DNA from: Pseudomonadota bacterium
Lineage (GTDB): Bacteria; Pseudomonadota; Alphaproteobacteria; Rhizobiales; Xanthobacteraceae
Direction of reading: 5' to 3'
Assembly (NCBI GenBank): GCA_023449855.1
Contig: JAEXHR010000378.1
Location: forward strand, 1-21,220
Length of the DNA stretch: 21,220 nucleotides
Part shown: positions 1-8,187 of the stretch, one piece after another
How the letters are laid out: every line of letters starts with the position of its first letter
Position numbering within the stretch: the first letter of the stretch is position 1
Notes under the pieces: generated by a model
What the model was told of the DNA's origin: nothing
Seen by the model: the letters and a program-made list of their open reading frames with translations, nothing else
Database searches by the model: none
Program-made: the position numbers and the translations under genes

Positions 1-1698
1 CCTGTAGGCACCTGCATCCTGAAGGATTTCGAAGACTGCGACGCGCTGTTCTTCTTTGGCCAAAACACCGGCTCGAACAGCCCGCGTTTCCTGCATACGC
101 TCAAAGATGCCGTCGAGCGCGGATGTAAGATCGTCACCTTCAATCCGGTGCGCGAGCGAGGATTGATCGAATTCGTCGATCCGCAGAATCCGATCCAAAT
201 GACCATCGGCAAGCCGACGAAACTCTCCAGCCTATATTTTCAGGTTCGTCCCGGCGGTGACATCGCCGCCATCATGGGATTGATCAAGCACGTTCTTGCC
301 GCGGATGAACGCGCCAAGGGCACCGGCGAGCGCGTGCTCGATGATGCGTTCATCGCGCAGCACACCCATGGCTTCGACGATTTTCTCAAGCAGGCCCACG
401 AGACCGAATGGGCCGATATCGAGCATGAATCCGGCCTGAGCCGCGACAATCTCGCCGAAGCCGCCAAAATCTATTGCGACGCCAAAAACGTCATCGGGAT
501 CTATGGCATGGGGATCACCCAGCATGTCCATGGCGCAGAGACGATCGGCATGCTGGTGAATCTACTGATGCTACGCGGCAATCTCGGGCGACCAGGCGCC
601 GGCATCTCTCCGGTACGCGGCCATTCCAATGTGCAGGGACAGCGCACTGTCGGCATTTCAGAAAAACCCGAACTGGTCCCGCTCGACCATCTCGAACAAC
701 GGTTTGCCTTCAAGGCGCCCCGCGACAAGGGTCGCAACACCGTCGAAGCCTGCGAAGGCATTCTCGATGGCACCGTTCAGGCGTTCATCGGGCTTGGTGG
801 CAACTTTCTGCGCGCCATTCCGGAGCGCGGACGGATGGAAGCAGCGTGGCCGAACATGCAGCTGACCGTCCAGATCGCCACCAAGCTCAATCGCAGCCAT
901 CTGATCAATGGCGATGCCGCCTATCTCCTACCCTGCCTGGGCCGCTCGGAGATCGACGAACAGGCCGCCGGTCCGCAAACCGTGACCATGGAGGACTCGC
1001 TGAGCTGCGTCCACGGCTCGCGCGGCCATCGCGCCCCCGCGAGCGACATGCTGCGCTCCGAACTCTCCATCGTCGCCGGGATAGCCAAAGCGACGCTGGT
1101 GGCCAATGACGCCGTCAAATGGGACGACTGGACCGCCGACTACGCCAGAGTGCGCGACCTAATCGAGGACACCTATCCTGATCAGTTCAAGGACTTCAAC
1201 GCGCGCATGTTTACGCCCGGCGGCTTTTACCGTGGCAACAAGGTGCGCGACCGCATCTGGCAGACCAAAACCGGCAAGGCCGATTTTACCCTGCCGCAGT
1301 CGCTGACATCGGTGGGCGTGGCAGACAAACATGGTCGTTTCCGCCTCATCACCATGCGATCCAACGATCAGTTCAACACCACGGTCTACGGTTTGTCGGA
1401 TCGGCTGCGCGGCATCGAAGGCACGCGCGACGTGCTCCTGATGTGCCCCGACGACATCCTGCGCCATGAGCTGAAATCGGGACAGAAGGTGTCGCTGCTG
1501 TCCGACGCCGATGACGGCGTGGAACGGCGTCTGGATGGCCTCGTCGTCACGCCGTTCGATCTGCCGAGCGGCTGCCTGGGAGCCTATTATCCCGAGGCCA
1601 ATCCTCTCATCCCGCTCTGGTATCACGATCGCATGTCGAAGACGCCGGCTGCGAAAGGCGTGCCGGTTCGCATTTCACCGATGGGGGCCGCAGCCTAG
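1..1698 (+). CDS. FdhF/YdeP-family molybdopterin oxidoreductase, 3' part (5' end outside window)
   Basis: The reading frame is open from base 1 and ends in TAG at 1696-1698, giving 565 residues. The family is usually about 750-780 aa, so roughly the first 200 residues, including the N-terminal part of the molybdenum-cofactor domain, lie outside the window. The visible part starts inside the nucleotide-binding fold of the molybdopterin domain (DALFFFGQNTGSNSPRF) and keeps the family stretches GMGITQHVHG, MLRGNLGRPGAG and PVRGHSNVQGQRT. The last 130 residues look like the molydopterin dinucleotide-binding C-terminal beta-barrel (RLITMRSNDQFNTTVYG). Members resemble formate dehydrogenase H but their substrate is mostly unknown, so no substrate is claimed. 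A GTG at 148 is internal, not the true start. An aldo/keto reductase follows 70 bases downstream on the same strand and may be co-transcribed. Confidence 0.9.
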   Translation, partial: PVGTCILKDFEDCDALFFFGQNTGSNSPRFLHTLKDAVERGCKIVTFNPVRERGLIEFVDPQNPIQMTIGKPTKLSSLYFQVRPGGDIAAIMGLIKHVLAADERAKGTGERVLDDAFIAQHTHGFDDFLKQAHETEWADIEHESGLSRDNLAEAAKIYCDAKNVIGIYGMGITQHVHGAETIGMLVNLLMLRGNLGRPGAGISPVRGHSNVQGQRTVGISEKPELVPLDHLEQRFAFKAPRDKGRNTVEACEGILDGTVQAFIGLGGNFLRAIPERGRMEAAWPNMQLTVQIATKLNRSHLINGDAAYLLPCLGRSEIDEQAAGPQTVTMEDSLSCVHGSRGHRAPASDMLRSELSIVAGIAKATLVANDAVKWDDWTADYARVRDLIEDTYPDQFKDFNARMFTPGGFYRGNKVRDRIWQTKTGKADFTLPQSLTSVGVADKHGRFRLITMRSNDQFNTTVYGLSDRLRGIEGTRDVLLMCPDDILRHELKSGQKVSLLSDADDGVERRLDGLVVTPFDLPSGCLGAYYPEANPLIPLWYHDRMSKTPAAKGVPVRISPMGAAA

Positions 1699-1768
1699 CT
1701 GCAGGTAGCCCGCCGGACGGCCCCGCCGCCTTATCCAAATCTTCTTCCATCATGTCAGGGAATTCAGA

Positions 1769-2791
1769 ATGTCCAACCGTGCACAGCAAATTTTCAAACC
1801 TGAATTTCGCTTTGGCCTCGGCGGTGTCTCGCTTGGTAACGAGTTCAACAAGCATACCGACAAGGAAGCCGAAGCAACGCTCGGAGCGGCGTGGGACATT
1901 GGCGTCCGCTATTTCGATGTCGCACCGTGGTACGGCTTCGGCCTTTCCGAGCGCCGCTTCGGCCATTTCCTGCACAATAAAAATAGAAGTGATTACGTTC
2001 TGTCGTCCAAGGTCGGAAAGCTTTTTAAGGCGTCGAAGAACAACAAGCATGCGGAGATCTTCCCACTCTCCGACTCGCCCAATGACGTGGTGTTCGACTA
2101 CACCGCCGACGGCGTTCGTCGCTCCATCGAGGACAGCCTGCAACGGCTTGGCGTGGACAGCCTCGATATCGCCTTCGTGCACGACATCTCGCCGGATTTC
2201 GCGTATTTCCCGAATGGTTGGGAGGAGCAATATGAGATCGCGCGCAAGGGCGCGTTTCCGGCTCTCTCCAGGATGCGCGATGAAGGGATCATCCGGGCCT
2301 GGGGCATCGGGGTAAACACGCCGGAGCCGATCCTGAAAGTCATCAGGGACGCCGACCCGGATGTCTGCCTCTGCGCGCGGCAGTATTCGCTGATCGACCA
2401 TGAGTTCTCCGTTAACGAGCTTTTTCCGGCCGTCCGTGAGGCCAACGTCTCGCTGGTCATTGGCTCGGCGTTGAATGCCGGCTTCATTTCCGGACGCCCG
2501 CGATTCAATTACGGGCAGGATAATTTCAAGATCCCGGCCGCCGTCATAGAAAAACGCCAGAAGCTGATGGCCGTCGCTGAGCGTCACGGCGCGGACCTCC
2601 GCAGCGCAGCGTTGCAGTTCTCGTCAGCGCCTGATGTCGCCGTTGCTCTGGTTGTGGGCGCGCGCAGCGCGGCACAGATCTCCGAGGACTACAACTCGCT
2701 ACAAGCCAAGATTCCGACCGAGTTTTGGGACGACCTCAAGCGCGACGGGCTGGTGGCGAAGGATGCTGCTCTTCCTCGACCGCCCTCGTAA
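1769..2791 (+). CDS. Aldo/keto reductase (aldose / pyridoxal dehydrogenase-like)
   Basis: 340 aa, a single cytosolic (beta/alpha)8 NADP-dependent oxidoreductase. The catalytic tetrad of the family is readable: Asp50 and Tyr55 in YFDVAPWYG, Lys81 in LSSKVGKL and His138 in AFVHDIS. The sequence resembles the branch with D-threo-aldose 1-dehydrogenase, L-fucose dehydrogenase and pyridoxal 4-dehydrogenase (GVGVNTP-like and ALQF segments present), but the substrate cannot be fixed. The ATG at 1769 is preceded by CAGGG at 1756-1760, a reasonable ribosome-binding site. An earlier ATG at 1752 is in another frame. The gene is convergent with the UvrA-like gene, and I see no clear terminator in the 72 bases between them. 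Confidence 0.9.
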   Translation: MSNRAQQIFKPEFRFGLGGVSLGNEFNKHTDKEAEATLGAAWDIGVRYFDVAPWYGFGLSERRFGHFLHNKNRSDYVLSSKVGKLFKASKNNKHAEIFPLSDSPNDVVFDYTADGVRRSIEDSLQRLGVDSLDIAFVHDISPDFAYFPNGWEEQYEIARKGAFPALSRMRDEGIIRAWGIGVNTPEPILKVIRDADPDVCLCARQYSLIDHEFSVNELFPAVREANVSLVIGSALNAGFISGRPRFNYGQDNFKIPAAVIEKRQKLMAVAERHGADLRSAALQFSSAPDVAVALVVGARSAAQISEDYNSLQAKIPTEFWDDLKRDGLVAKDAALPRPPS

Positions 2792-2863
2792 ACACCTAAG
2801 GGCTTGTCCACTTTTTATCACCGCTCCCTCAACGTGCAGCTTCACCATGGAGTGGGTATCGCG

Positions 2864-5407
2864 TCACTGGAGGGCCGACATACGGTCAGCAAGGTATTTT
2901 GCGGTTCGGCTTCCGGTGGTTAAAGCCACCATCTCCGGCGTCCCGGCGAATACGACCTTGCCACCTTCGTCCCCGGCTCCCGGTCCAATATCGATAACCC
3001 AGTCACTCGCCGACACGATGTCCATGTCGTGCTCGATCACCACGACGGAGTTGTTGGCCGCCACCAGACCATCGAGCTGGGACAGTAGCCTGACAACATC
3101 CGACGGATGGAGGCCCGTCGTGGGCTCATCGAGCACGTAGAGGGTTCCTCCCCGCTGCACCCGTTGCAGCTCGGTCGCGAGCTTGATGCGCTGCGCCTCT
3201 CCCCCGGAGAGCTCGGTGGCCGATTGCCCGAGCCGGATATAACCGAGGCCGACCGCCCGGATGACGCCCAGCGATCTCCGCAACGTTTCATCGTCGCCGA
3301 AGAAAACGAAGGCATCATCCACCGTCATGGCAAGCACGTCTGCGATCGATTTCTCCCTCAACTTCACTTCGAGTGTCTTGTCGTTGTATCGGGCACCATG
3401 GCAGTCAGGACATGGCGAATAGACACTTGGAAGAAACAGCAGCTCGACGCAAACGAAGCCCTCGCCTTCGCATGTCGCACACCGTCCCTTGGCAACGTTG
3501 AATGAAAACCGGCCGGCATCATAGCGCCGGGCCTTCGCCTGTTTTGTCGAGGCAAACAGTTTCCGGACATGATCGAACAAGCCGGTATAGGTCGCTAGAT
3601 TGGATCGAGGCGTGCGGCCTATCGGCTTCTGATCCACAACGACAAGTCGCCGGACGTTTTCCATTCCGGCAACGATCTCACCGCCGGCGGTCTCGATCAC
3701 TGATTCGAGAGGACCGTTTTCGTGATCCGCATCCTGTGCCGCTCTGTCGTGCCCCAGGTTGTCTGAGATCGTATCGACTAGAAACTGACTGATCAGACTC
3801 GACTTTCCCGACCCGGATACGCCGGTGACCGCGGTGAGGACGCCCAGCGGGATATCGACGTCGAGCGCCTGAAGGTTGTTGCGCGTCACGTTCCTTAACT
3901 TCAGGTGCCCTGATGGCGAACGCCGCTCGCGCGCGACCAGAGTCTTGGAAGGAAACAGATATTGCCGCGTTTGCGAATCTCGGACGTCAGCGAGCCCTGC
4001 AGGTTTGCCGCTATAAAGGACTTGGCCACCATGGACTCCGGCAGCGGGCCCCACATCAACAATCCAGTCGGCATGCCGGATAACGTCAAGCTCGTGCTCG
4101 ACAACGAACAGTGAGTTTCCTGACTTTTTTAAACGATCGAGAGCCCTCAGCAGCGCTTCGGTATCCGCGGGATGCAGTCCTGCGGAAGGTTCATCGAGAA
4201 CGTAGACGACTCCGAACAGGTTGGACCTGACCTGCGTCGCAAGCCGGAGACGTTGCAATTCGCCGGGCGAAAGCGTCGGCGTATTGCGATCAAGGGTGAG
4301 GTAGCCAAGGCCGAGGTCGAGCAGAACTGCGAGTCGGGCGACCAGGTCTTCGACAATGCGATGGATGACGACAGCCTTCTCCGGATGCGCGGAAAGTCGG
4401 GTCGCCTGATCCGTGATAAACGGGCGCAACAGCTTATCGAGCATTTTCAAGGGAAGCTGCGCGATCTCGGCGATATCGTACCCCGCGAATGAGACCGAGA
4501 GTGGCTCGGGCTTAAGCCGTTTGCCATGACAGACCGGACAATCGCTGCTGAGGAGAAAGCGGGAGACACGGCGCTTCATCATCGCGCTCTGGGTTGTCGC
4601 AAAGGTCTGAAGGACATATTTGCGGGCGCCCGTGAACGTGCCCTGGTAACTCGGTTCTTCCTTCCGCCTGAGTGCCCGCTTGACTTCGGCGGCATCATAC
4701 CCGGCATAGACAGGAACCGTCGGCTGTTCGTCGGTGAACAGAATCCAGTCCCGCGTCTTTTTCGGCAGCTTGCGCCAAGGCATATCGACGTCATGTCCCA
4801 GCGTGACCAGGATGTCGCGCAAGTTTTGCCCCTGCCAGGCGGTCGGCCAGGCTGCCACCGCGCGTTCACGGATCGTCAGATTTGCATCCGGAACCATCGA
4901 ACGTTCCGTGACATCGTGAGTTCGACCGATGCCGTGGCAGTGCGGGCAGGCTCCTTCCGGCGTGTTCGGCGAAAACGCTTCGGCATACAGCAAAGGTTGA
5001 CCACGAGGATAATCGCCTGCGCGGGAATAGAGCATCCGGAGAAGATTTGAGAGCGTTGTGACGCTTCCAACCGATGAACGGGTTGTTGGCGCTCCCCGCT
5101 GCTGTTGCAGCGCTACGGCGGGCGGCAAACCTTCGATGTCATCGACCTCCGGAACAGACATCTGATTGAACAGCCGCCGGGCGTACGGTGACACCGACTC
5201 CAGGTACCGGCGCTGGGCTTCCGCATATAATGTTCCGAACGCAAGCGACGATTTTCCCGATCCCGATACGCCAGTGAAGACCACCAAGGCGTTTCGGGGA
5301 ATGTCGAGGGATATGTTCTTGAGATTGTGCTCCCGTGCGCCACGGACCCGGACGAACTCACCGGGAGGATTTACCGGCAGATCGGCGGCATCGATCAGAT
5401 GCTTCAA
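2864..5407 (-). CDS. UvrA-like ABC ATPase lacking the UvrB-binding domain (UvrA2 class)
   Basis: 847 aa against about 940 for canonical UvrA. Two ABC modules are complete: Walker A at residues 46-54 and 529-537, signatures LSPGE (379-383) and LSGGE (733-737), and DEP Walker B motifs at 405-407 and 760-762. Zinc-binding CxxC pairs are at C154/C157, C290/C293, C643/C646 and C666/C669. After LLRMLYSRAGDYP the chain runs within about 20 residues into the first zinc module (CPHCHGIG), so the UvrB-interaction domain is absent. This is the layout of UvrA2/DrrC-type paralogues linked to DNA-damage and drug tolerance, so the protein probably cannot load UvrB in the usual way. The start is TTG at 5407: a TGA lies in frame four codons upstream and the first internal Met is residue 83. 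The gene is divergent from ku and has its own EcfG-type promoter. Confidence 0.92.
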   Translation of the reverse strand: MKHLIDAADLPVNPPGEFVRVRGAREHNLKNISLDIPRNALVVFTGVSGSGKSSLAFGTLYAEAQRRYLESVSPYARRLFNQMSVPEVDDIEGLPPAVALQQQRGAPTTRSSVGSVTTLSNLLRMLYSRAGDYPRGQPLLYAEAFSPNTPEGACPHCHGIGRTHDVTERSMVPDANLTIRERAVAAWPTAWQGQNLRDILVTLGHDVDMPWRKLPKKTRDWILFTDEQPTVPVYAGYDAAEVKRALRRKEEPSYQGTFTGARKYVLQTFATTQSAMMKRRVSRFLLSSDCPVCHGKRLKPEPLSVSFAGYDIAEIAQLPLKMLDKLLRPFITDQATRLSAHPEKAVVIHRIVEDLVARLAVLLDLGLGYLTLDRNTPTLSPGELQRLRLATQVRSNLFGVVYVLDEPSAGLHPADTEALLRALDRLKKSGNSLFVVEHELDVIRHADWIVDVGPAAGVHGGQVLYSGKPAGLADVRDSQTRQYLFPSKTLVARERRSPSGHLKLRNVTRNNLQALDVDIPLGVLTAVTGVSGSGKSSLISQFLVDTISDNLGHDRAAQDADHENGPLESVIETAGGEIVAGMENVRRLVVVDQKPIGRTPRSNLATYTGLFDHVRKLFASTKQAKARRYDAGRFSFNVAKGRCATCEGEGFVCVELLFLPSVYSPCPDCHGARYNDKTLEVKLREKSIADVLAMTVDDAFVFFGDDETLRRSLGVIRAVGLGYIRLGQSATELSGGEAQRIKLATELQRVQRGGTLYVLDEPTTGLHPSDVVRLLSQLDGLVAANNSVVVIEHDMDIVSASDWVIDIGPGAGDEGGKVVFAGTPEMVALTTGSRTAKYLADRMSALQ

Positions 5408-5442
5408 GTCGGAATCTCACTGTTGTCGCGACGTGGATCTAA

Positions 5443-5467
5443 AACCCCGCAATTGTGGCCACGTTCC
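5443..5467 (-). promoter_or_regulatory. EcfG-type (general stress sigma) promoter of the UvrA-like gene
   Basis: Read on the minus strand, GGAAC (5467-5463) is followed by 16 bases and GGTTTT (core GGTT 5446-5443). This fits the alphaproteobacterial EcfG consensus GGAAC-N16/17-CGTT closely. The TTG start lies 35 bases downstream of the -10 core. Confidence 0.75.
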
Positions 5468-5543
5468 AGGTCGATACCGCTGTGCTGCGCCACTGCGGCC
5501 GGGGGTTATCTGGGAAGATAGGCTTGTCGCGTCGAGACGCTTC

Positions 5544-5568
5544 GGAACCAACGCTTGGGCCGACGATT
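5544..5568 (+). promoter_or_regulatory. Possible EcfG-type promoter of ku (degenerate -10)
   Basis: GGAAC at 5544-5548, 16 bases, then GATT at 5565-5568. The -35 is perfect but the -10 differs from CGTT/GGTT at one or two positions. The site is 41 bases upstream of the ku ATG and divergent from the uvrA-like promoter. General-stress control of Ku is known in Sinorhizobium meliloti, which supports the call. Confidence 0.45.
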
Positions 5569-5609
5569 GAATCCCGGTTCTGTTGCGTCAGTTCCTTTGG
5601 AGTTCGCTG

Positions 5610-6533
5610 ATGGCCCCGCGCGCCAATTGGAAGGGCTTTCTTCGCCTTTCACTCGTCACCTGCCCGGTTGCGCTTTACCCGGCAACCTCCGATTCCGAAA
5701 AAGTCAGCTTGAACCAGCTCAACCGCAACACCGGTCATCGGATCAAGTATCTTAAGGTCGATGCAGACACCGGCGAGGAAGTAGCCAGCGAGGACATCGT
5801 CAGGGGCTACAAAGTCGATACCGACACCTATGTCGAGGTCGAAAAGGAAGAGCTCGAGAATATCGCGCTGGACTCGACGAGGACGATCGAAATCGACGAA
5901 TTCGTGCCGAAGGACGACATCGACCAGCGCTATGCCATCCGGCCGTATTACCTCGTTCCGGACGGCAAGGTTGGTCACGACGCCTATGCCGTCATTCGCG
6001 AAACGATCCGCAGCATGGATATGGTGGCGATCGGACGCCTGGTGCTGACAAGCCGTGAACACATTATCGCATTGGAGCCGCTCAAGAACGGCCTGATGGG
6101 CACGCTTCTGCGCTACCCGTATGAAGTCCGAAGCGAGGACGAATATTTCGACGACATTCAGGACGTCAAGGTGACGAAGGACATGCTCGACATCGCACAG
6201 CATATCGTCCAGCAGAAGACCGCCGATTTCGACCCCAGCAAATTTGATGACCGCTATGAATCCGCGCTCGTCGAGCTCATAAATCAGAAGCGAGCAGGAG
6301 CTGCGGTCAAACCACATGGCAAACCTCGACCGGGGACCAACGTGGTCGATCTGATGACCGCCCTCAAGCAGAGCTTGAAGGGAAGTTCATCCGAATCCGC
6401 CCCCGCAAAGCCCAAGCGGACCGTGAAGCGCGCCGCGGGCCAAAAAGAAATGTTGCTGCCGATCGGCGGGAAAAAGGCGGCCACGCCGAAGAAGGCCGCC
6501 GCCAAATCTCCCAGCAAGCGAAAGGCTGGCTAG
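5610..6533 (+). CDS. ku: Ku protein (non-homologous end joining)
   Basis: 307 aa. Bacterial Ku forms a homodimeric ring on DNA double-strand ends and recruits LigD. The Ku core runs from residue 4 (RANWKGFLRLSLVTCPV, the family opening) to about 230, with IRPYYLVPDGK and the YEVRSEDEYF region typical of the family. A lysine/alanine-rich tail (residues 262-307) follows, like the basic C-terminal extension of many rhizobial Ku proteins that affects DNA binding and translocation. The ATG at 5610 was chosen over the TTG at 5583 because MAPRANWKG is the usual N-terminus and TTTGGAG lies 7 bases upstream of it. No ligD is in the window. The DUF1810 gene follows after 34 bases and is likely in the same transcript. 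Confidence 0.96.
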   Translation: MAPRANWKGFLRLSLVTCPVALYPATSDSEKVSLNQLNRNTGHRIKYLKVDADTGEEVASEDIVRGYKVDTDTYVEVEKEELENIALDSTRTIEIDEFVPKDDIDQRYAIRPYYLVPDGKVGHDAYAVIRETIRSMDMVAIGRLVLTSREHIIALEPLKNGLMGTLLRYPYEVRSEDEYFDDIQDVKVTKDMLDIAQHIVQQKTADFDPSKFDDRYESALVELINQKRAGAAVKPHGKPRPGTNVVDLMTALKQSLKGSSSESAPAKPKRTVKRAAGQKEMLLPIGGKKAATPKKAAAKSPSKRKAG

Positions 6534-6567
6534 AAGCCTGCTTGAAAATATCTTGAGGAGCCATCAT

Positions 6568-7014
6568 TTGGAGCGCCAGACCACCGATCGCTTCGATCTG
6601 CAACGCTTCGTTGTCGCGCAGCAGCCCGTCTACGCCACTGCCCTCGCTGAACTGAAGGAAGGCGCAAAGCGGAGCCACTGGATCTGGTTCATTTTCCCGC
6701 AAGCCGAAGGCCTCGGACATAGCGCGATGGCGCAACGCTATGCGATCAGATCGATGGACGAGGCGGTGGCGTATCTCTCCCACCCATTGCTCGCACTACG
6801 GCTTATGGAATCCACAAATGCCGTGCTCAGCGTGACCGGACGGTCCGCGCATCAGATCTTCGGCTCGCCCGACGACGCGAAATTCAGGTCATCCATGACG
6901 CTGTTCGATCGTGCACATGGCCGCGGCCCGTACAGAGAAGCCTTGGATCGCTACTATGATGGCGAGGAGGATGCGGCGTCGGTGCGGATCATCGACGGCT
7001 GGCAGCGATACTGA
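6568..7014 (+). CDS. DUF1810 family protein
   Basis: 148 aa. The DUF1810 family is seen in RFVVAQQPVYATALAEL at the start, HWIWFIFPQ, a GLGHSAMAQRYAI stretch, and the FGSPDDAKFRSSMTLF segment. The biochemical function of the family is unknown, although members are sometimes labelled calpastatin-like without good support. The start is taken as TTG at 6568 because AGGAG (6556-6560) sits 7 bases upstream. A longer reading from TTG at 6553 would put that ribosome-binding site inside the coding region. The gene lies 34 bases after ku, so co-transcription and stress induction are likely, and it is convergent with exonuclease III with only 9 bases between the stop codons. Confidence 0.85.
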   Translation: MERQTTDRFDLQRFVVAQQPVYATALAELKEGAKRSHWIWFIFPQAEGLGHSAMAQRYAIRSMDEAVAYLSHPLLALRLMESTNAVLSVTGRSAHQIFGSPDDAKFRSSMTLFDRAHGRGPYREALDRYYDGEEDAASVRIIDGWQRY

Positions 7015-7023
7015 GCCGCTGCC

Positions 7024-7794
7024 TCACGTGACGATAATCCAGGCCGGCGCGTGATCGCTGGCGTCGGCTTTCCCCCGGATTTTGCGATCCACCCCGGCCT
7101 TCTCTAGACGATCCGCCATCAGCGGATCCAGGAGCAAATGATCGATGCGTAATCCCGCGTCCCGCTCGAAGCGGCCGCGCCAATACGTCCAGAAGGTGTA
7201 TGGCGCCTTGTCGGGATGCATCTCCCGAAGCGCATCCGTCCATCCCTTTGCGAGCAGCGCCACGAACAGTCTACGCGCCTCGGGATGAACGAGCGCGTCC
7301 TTGTCCCACGACTTCGTCGGGTAGATGTCATCCACCGTCGGAACAACGTTGAAGTCGCCGGCGAGCACAACGGGCGCACCAGTTTTGCGAAGCGTCACCG
7401 CATGACGGTTCAACCGTCTCAGCCAGGCGAGCTTATAGTCGAATTTCGGTCCGGGGCGCGGATTTCCATTAGGAGCATAGAGGCAAACAACGATGATCCC
7501 GTCGATGACAGCCTCAAGATAGCGGCTCTGCACGTCCTTCACGTCACCGGGCAGCTTTCGGCGGGTAACGACGATCTCCGAACGTCGGGACAGAATTGCG
7601 ACGCCATTCCAATTCCGCTGTCCGACCCATGCCGCCGAGTAGCCGGCCTTGCGCAGGGCGAGCTCGGGAAAGTCAGCCTGATCCGCCTTAAGCTCCTGCA
7701 GGCAGACGATGTCAGGCTTCGACGACTTCAACCAGGCGATCAGGTTCGGAAGGCGCTTGTTGACGTTGTTGATGTTGAACGTCGCGATCTTCAT
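7024..7794 (-). CDS. xthA: Exodeoxyribonuclease III / AP endonuclease (XthA family)
   Basis: 256 aa, normal length for the family. It belongs to the endonuclease/exonuclease/phosphatase fold: Asn7 in ATFNINN, Glu34 in LQELKADQ, Tyr120, Asp147 and Asn149 in LAGDFNVVP, Asp218-His219 in RIDHLLL, and Asp247-His248 in SDHAPAWI. The catalytic set is complete. Such enzymes cut abasic sites and digest 3' ends in base-excision repair. The ATG at 7794 gives the family N-terminus MKIATFN. It overlaps the stop codon of the upstream 113-aa gene as ATGA (7794-7791), so translation is very probably coupled. A longer reading to 7833 is not supported. With UvrA-like and Ku this makes three DNA-repair genes within 5 kb. 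Confidence 0.95.
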   Translation of the reverse strand: MKIATFNINNVNKRLPNLIAWLKSSKPDIVCLQELKADQADFPELALRKAGYSAAWVGQRNWNGVAILSRRSEIVVTRRKLPGDVKDVQSRYLEAVIDGIIVVCLYAPNGNPRPGPKFDYKLAWLRRLNRHAVTLRKTGAPVVLAGDFNVVPTVDDIYPTKSWDKDALVHPEARRLFVALLAKGWTDALREMHPDKAPYTFWTYWRGRFERDAGLRIDHLLLDPLMADRLEKAGVDRKIRGKADASDHAPAWIIVT

Positions 7795-8132
7795 GATTTC
7801 GACTTTCGGCGATGTCGCAACCCTGCAAACCACTCAGCGTAAGGGGTGTTTTTGGCCATATGCCGATTCAGGTCTGGAGCTCCGTCGTCCCACCAGACCG
7901 GCCCCCGTTCCCCGAGTGAACGCTTCGCGTCGTCCACGGCCTCACGGGCGGCGGCCTCTCCCGTTTTATCACCCCGGCCCCTCGCCTCCTTGACCGCCCG
8001 ACGGGCTGTCATGAGCTGAGAGACCAGCGCTGTCTTATTCTTCTCGGATATCCGGGGATCCGCGAGACGCCACAGCCGCCCCCGCACCACGAAGTACCGT
8101 CCGTCGGGCGTGACGGGATGCTGCATCGTCAT
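7791..8132 (-). CDS. Conserved small protein of unknown function, coupled to xthA
   Basis: 113 aa, hydrophilic, without signal peptide or membrane segment. I recognise the pattern from many alphaproteobacterial genomes: it opens with HPVTPDGRYFVVRGRLWR, has a basic helical middle (LMTARRAVKEARG, then DDAKRSLGERGPVWWDDG) and ends with APDLNRHMAKNTPYAEWF. No biochemical function is known to me. The start may be ATG at 8132 or the second ATG at 8126; neither has a strong ribosome-binding site. Its stop overlaps the xthA start by four bases, which ties it to DNA repair by operon structure only. A perfect 8-bp hairpin (8151-8170) lies just before the start codon. Confidence 0.8.
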   Translation of the reverse strand: MTMQHPVTPDGRYFVVRGRLWRLADPRISEKNKTALVSQLMTARRAVKEARGRGDKTGEAAAREAVDDAKRSLGERGPVWWDDGAPDLNRHMAKNTPYAEWFAGLRHRRKSKS

Positions 8133-8150
8133 GGGGGCACCAAAGGGGGG

Positions 8151-8170
8151 CGCTGCGGACTACCGCAGCG
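8151..8170. other. Perfect 8-bp inverted repeat between DUF892 gene and the xthA operon
   Basis: CGCTGCGG (8151-8158), four-base loop, CCGCAGCG (8163-8170). It lies between the DUF892 stop (8188) and the start of the coupled gene (8132). On the minus strand it is followed by CCCCCC and TTT rather than a real T-run, so it is a poor intrinsic terminator. It could act as a weak terminator, an mRNA stabiliser or a structure near the start of the next gene. Confidence 0.5.
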
Positions 8171-8187
8171 ACCCTATATTGCAAGGT

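Noticed and set aside
474..1109. 211-codon frame inside the molybdopterin oxidoreductase gene
   Set aside because: It is the +2 shadow of a gene with clear family motifs; its Arg/His-rich product has no domain.
1607..2587. 326-codon minus-strand frame opposite the aldo/keto reductase
   Set aside because: It is antisense to a gene with an intact catalytic tetrad and has no recognisable motif.
5649..6317. 222-codon minus-strand frame opposite ku
   Set aside because: Antisense shadow of the conserved Ku core; high-GC third positions keep the opposite frame open.
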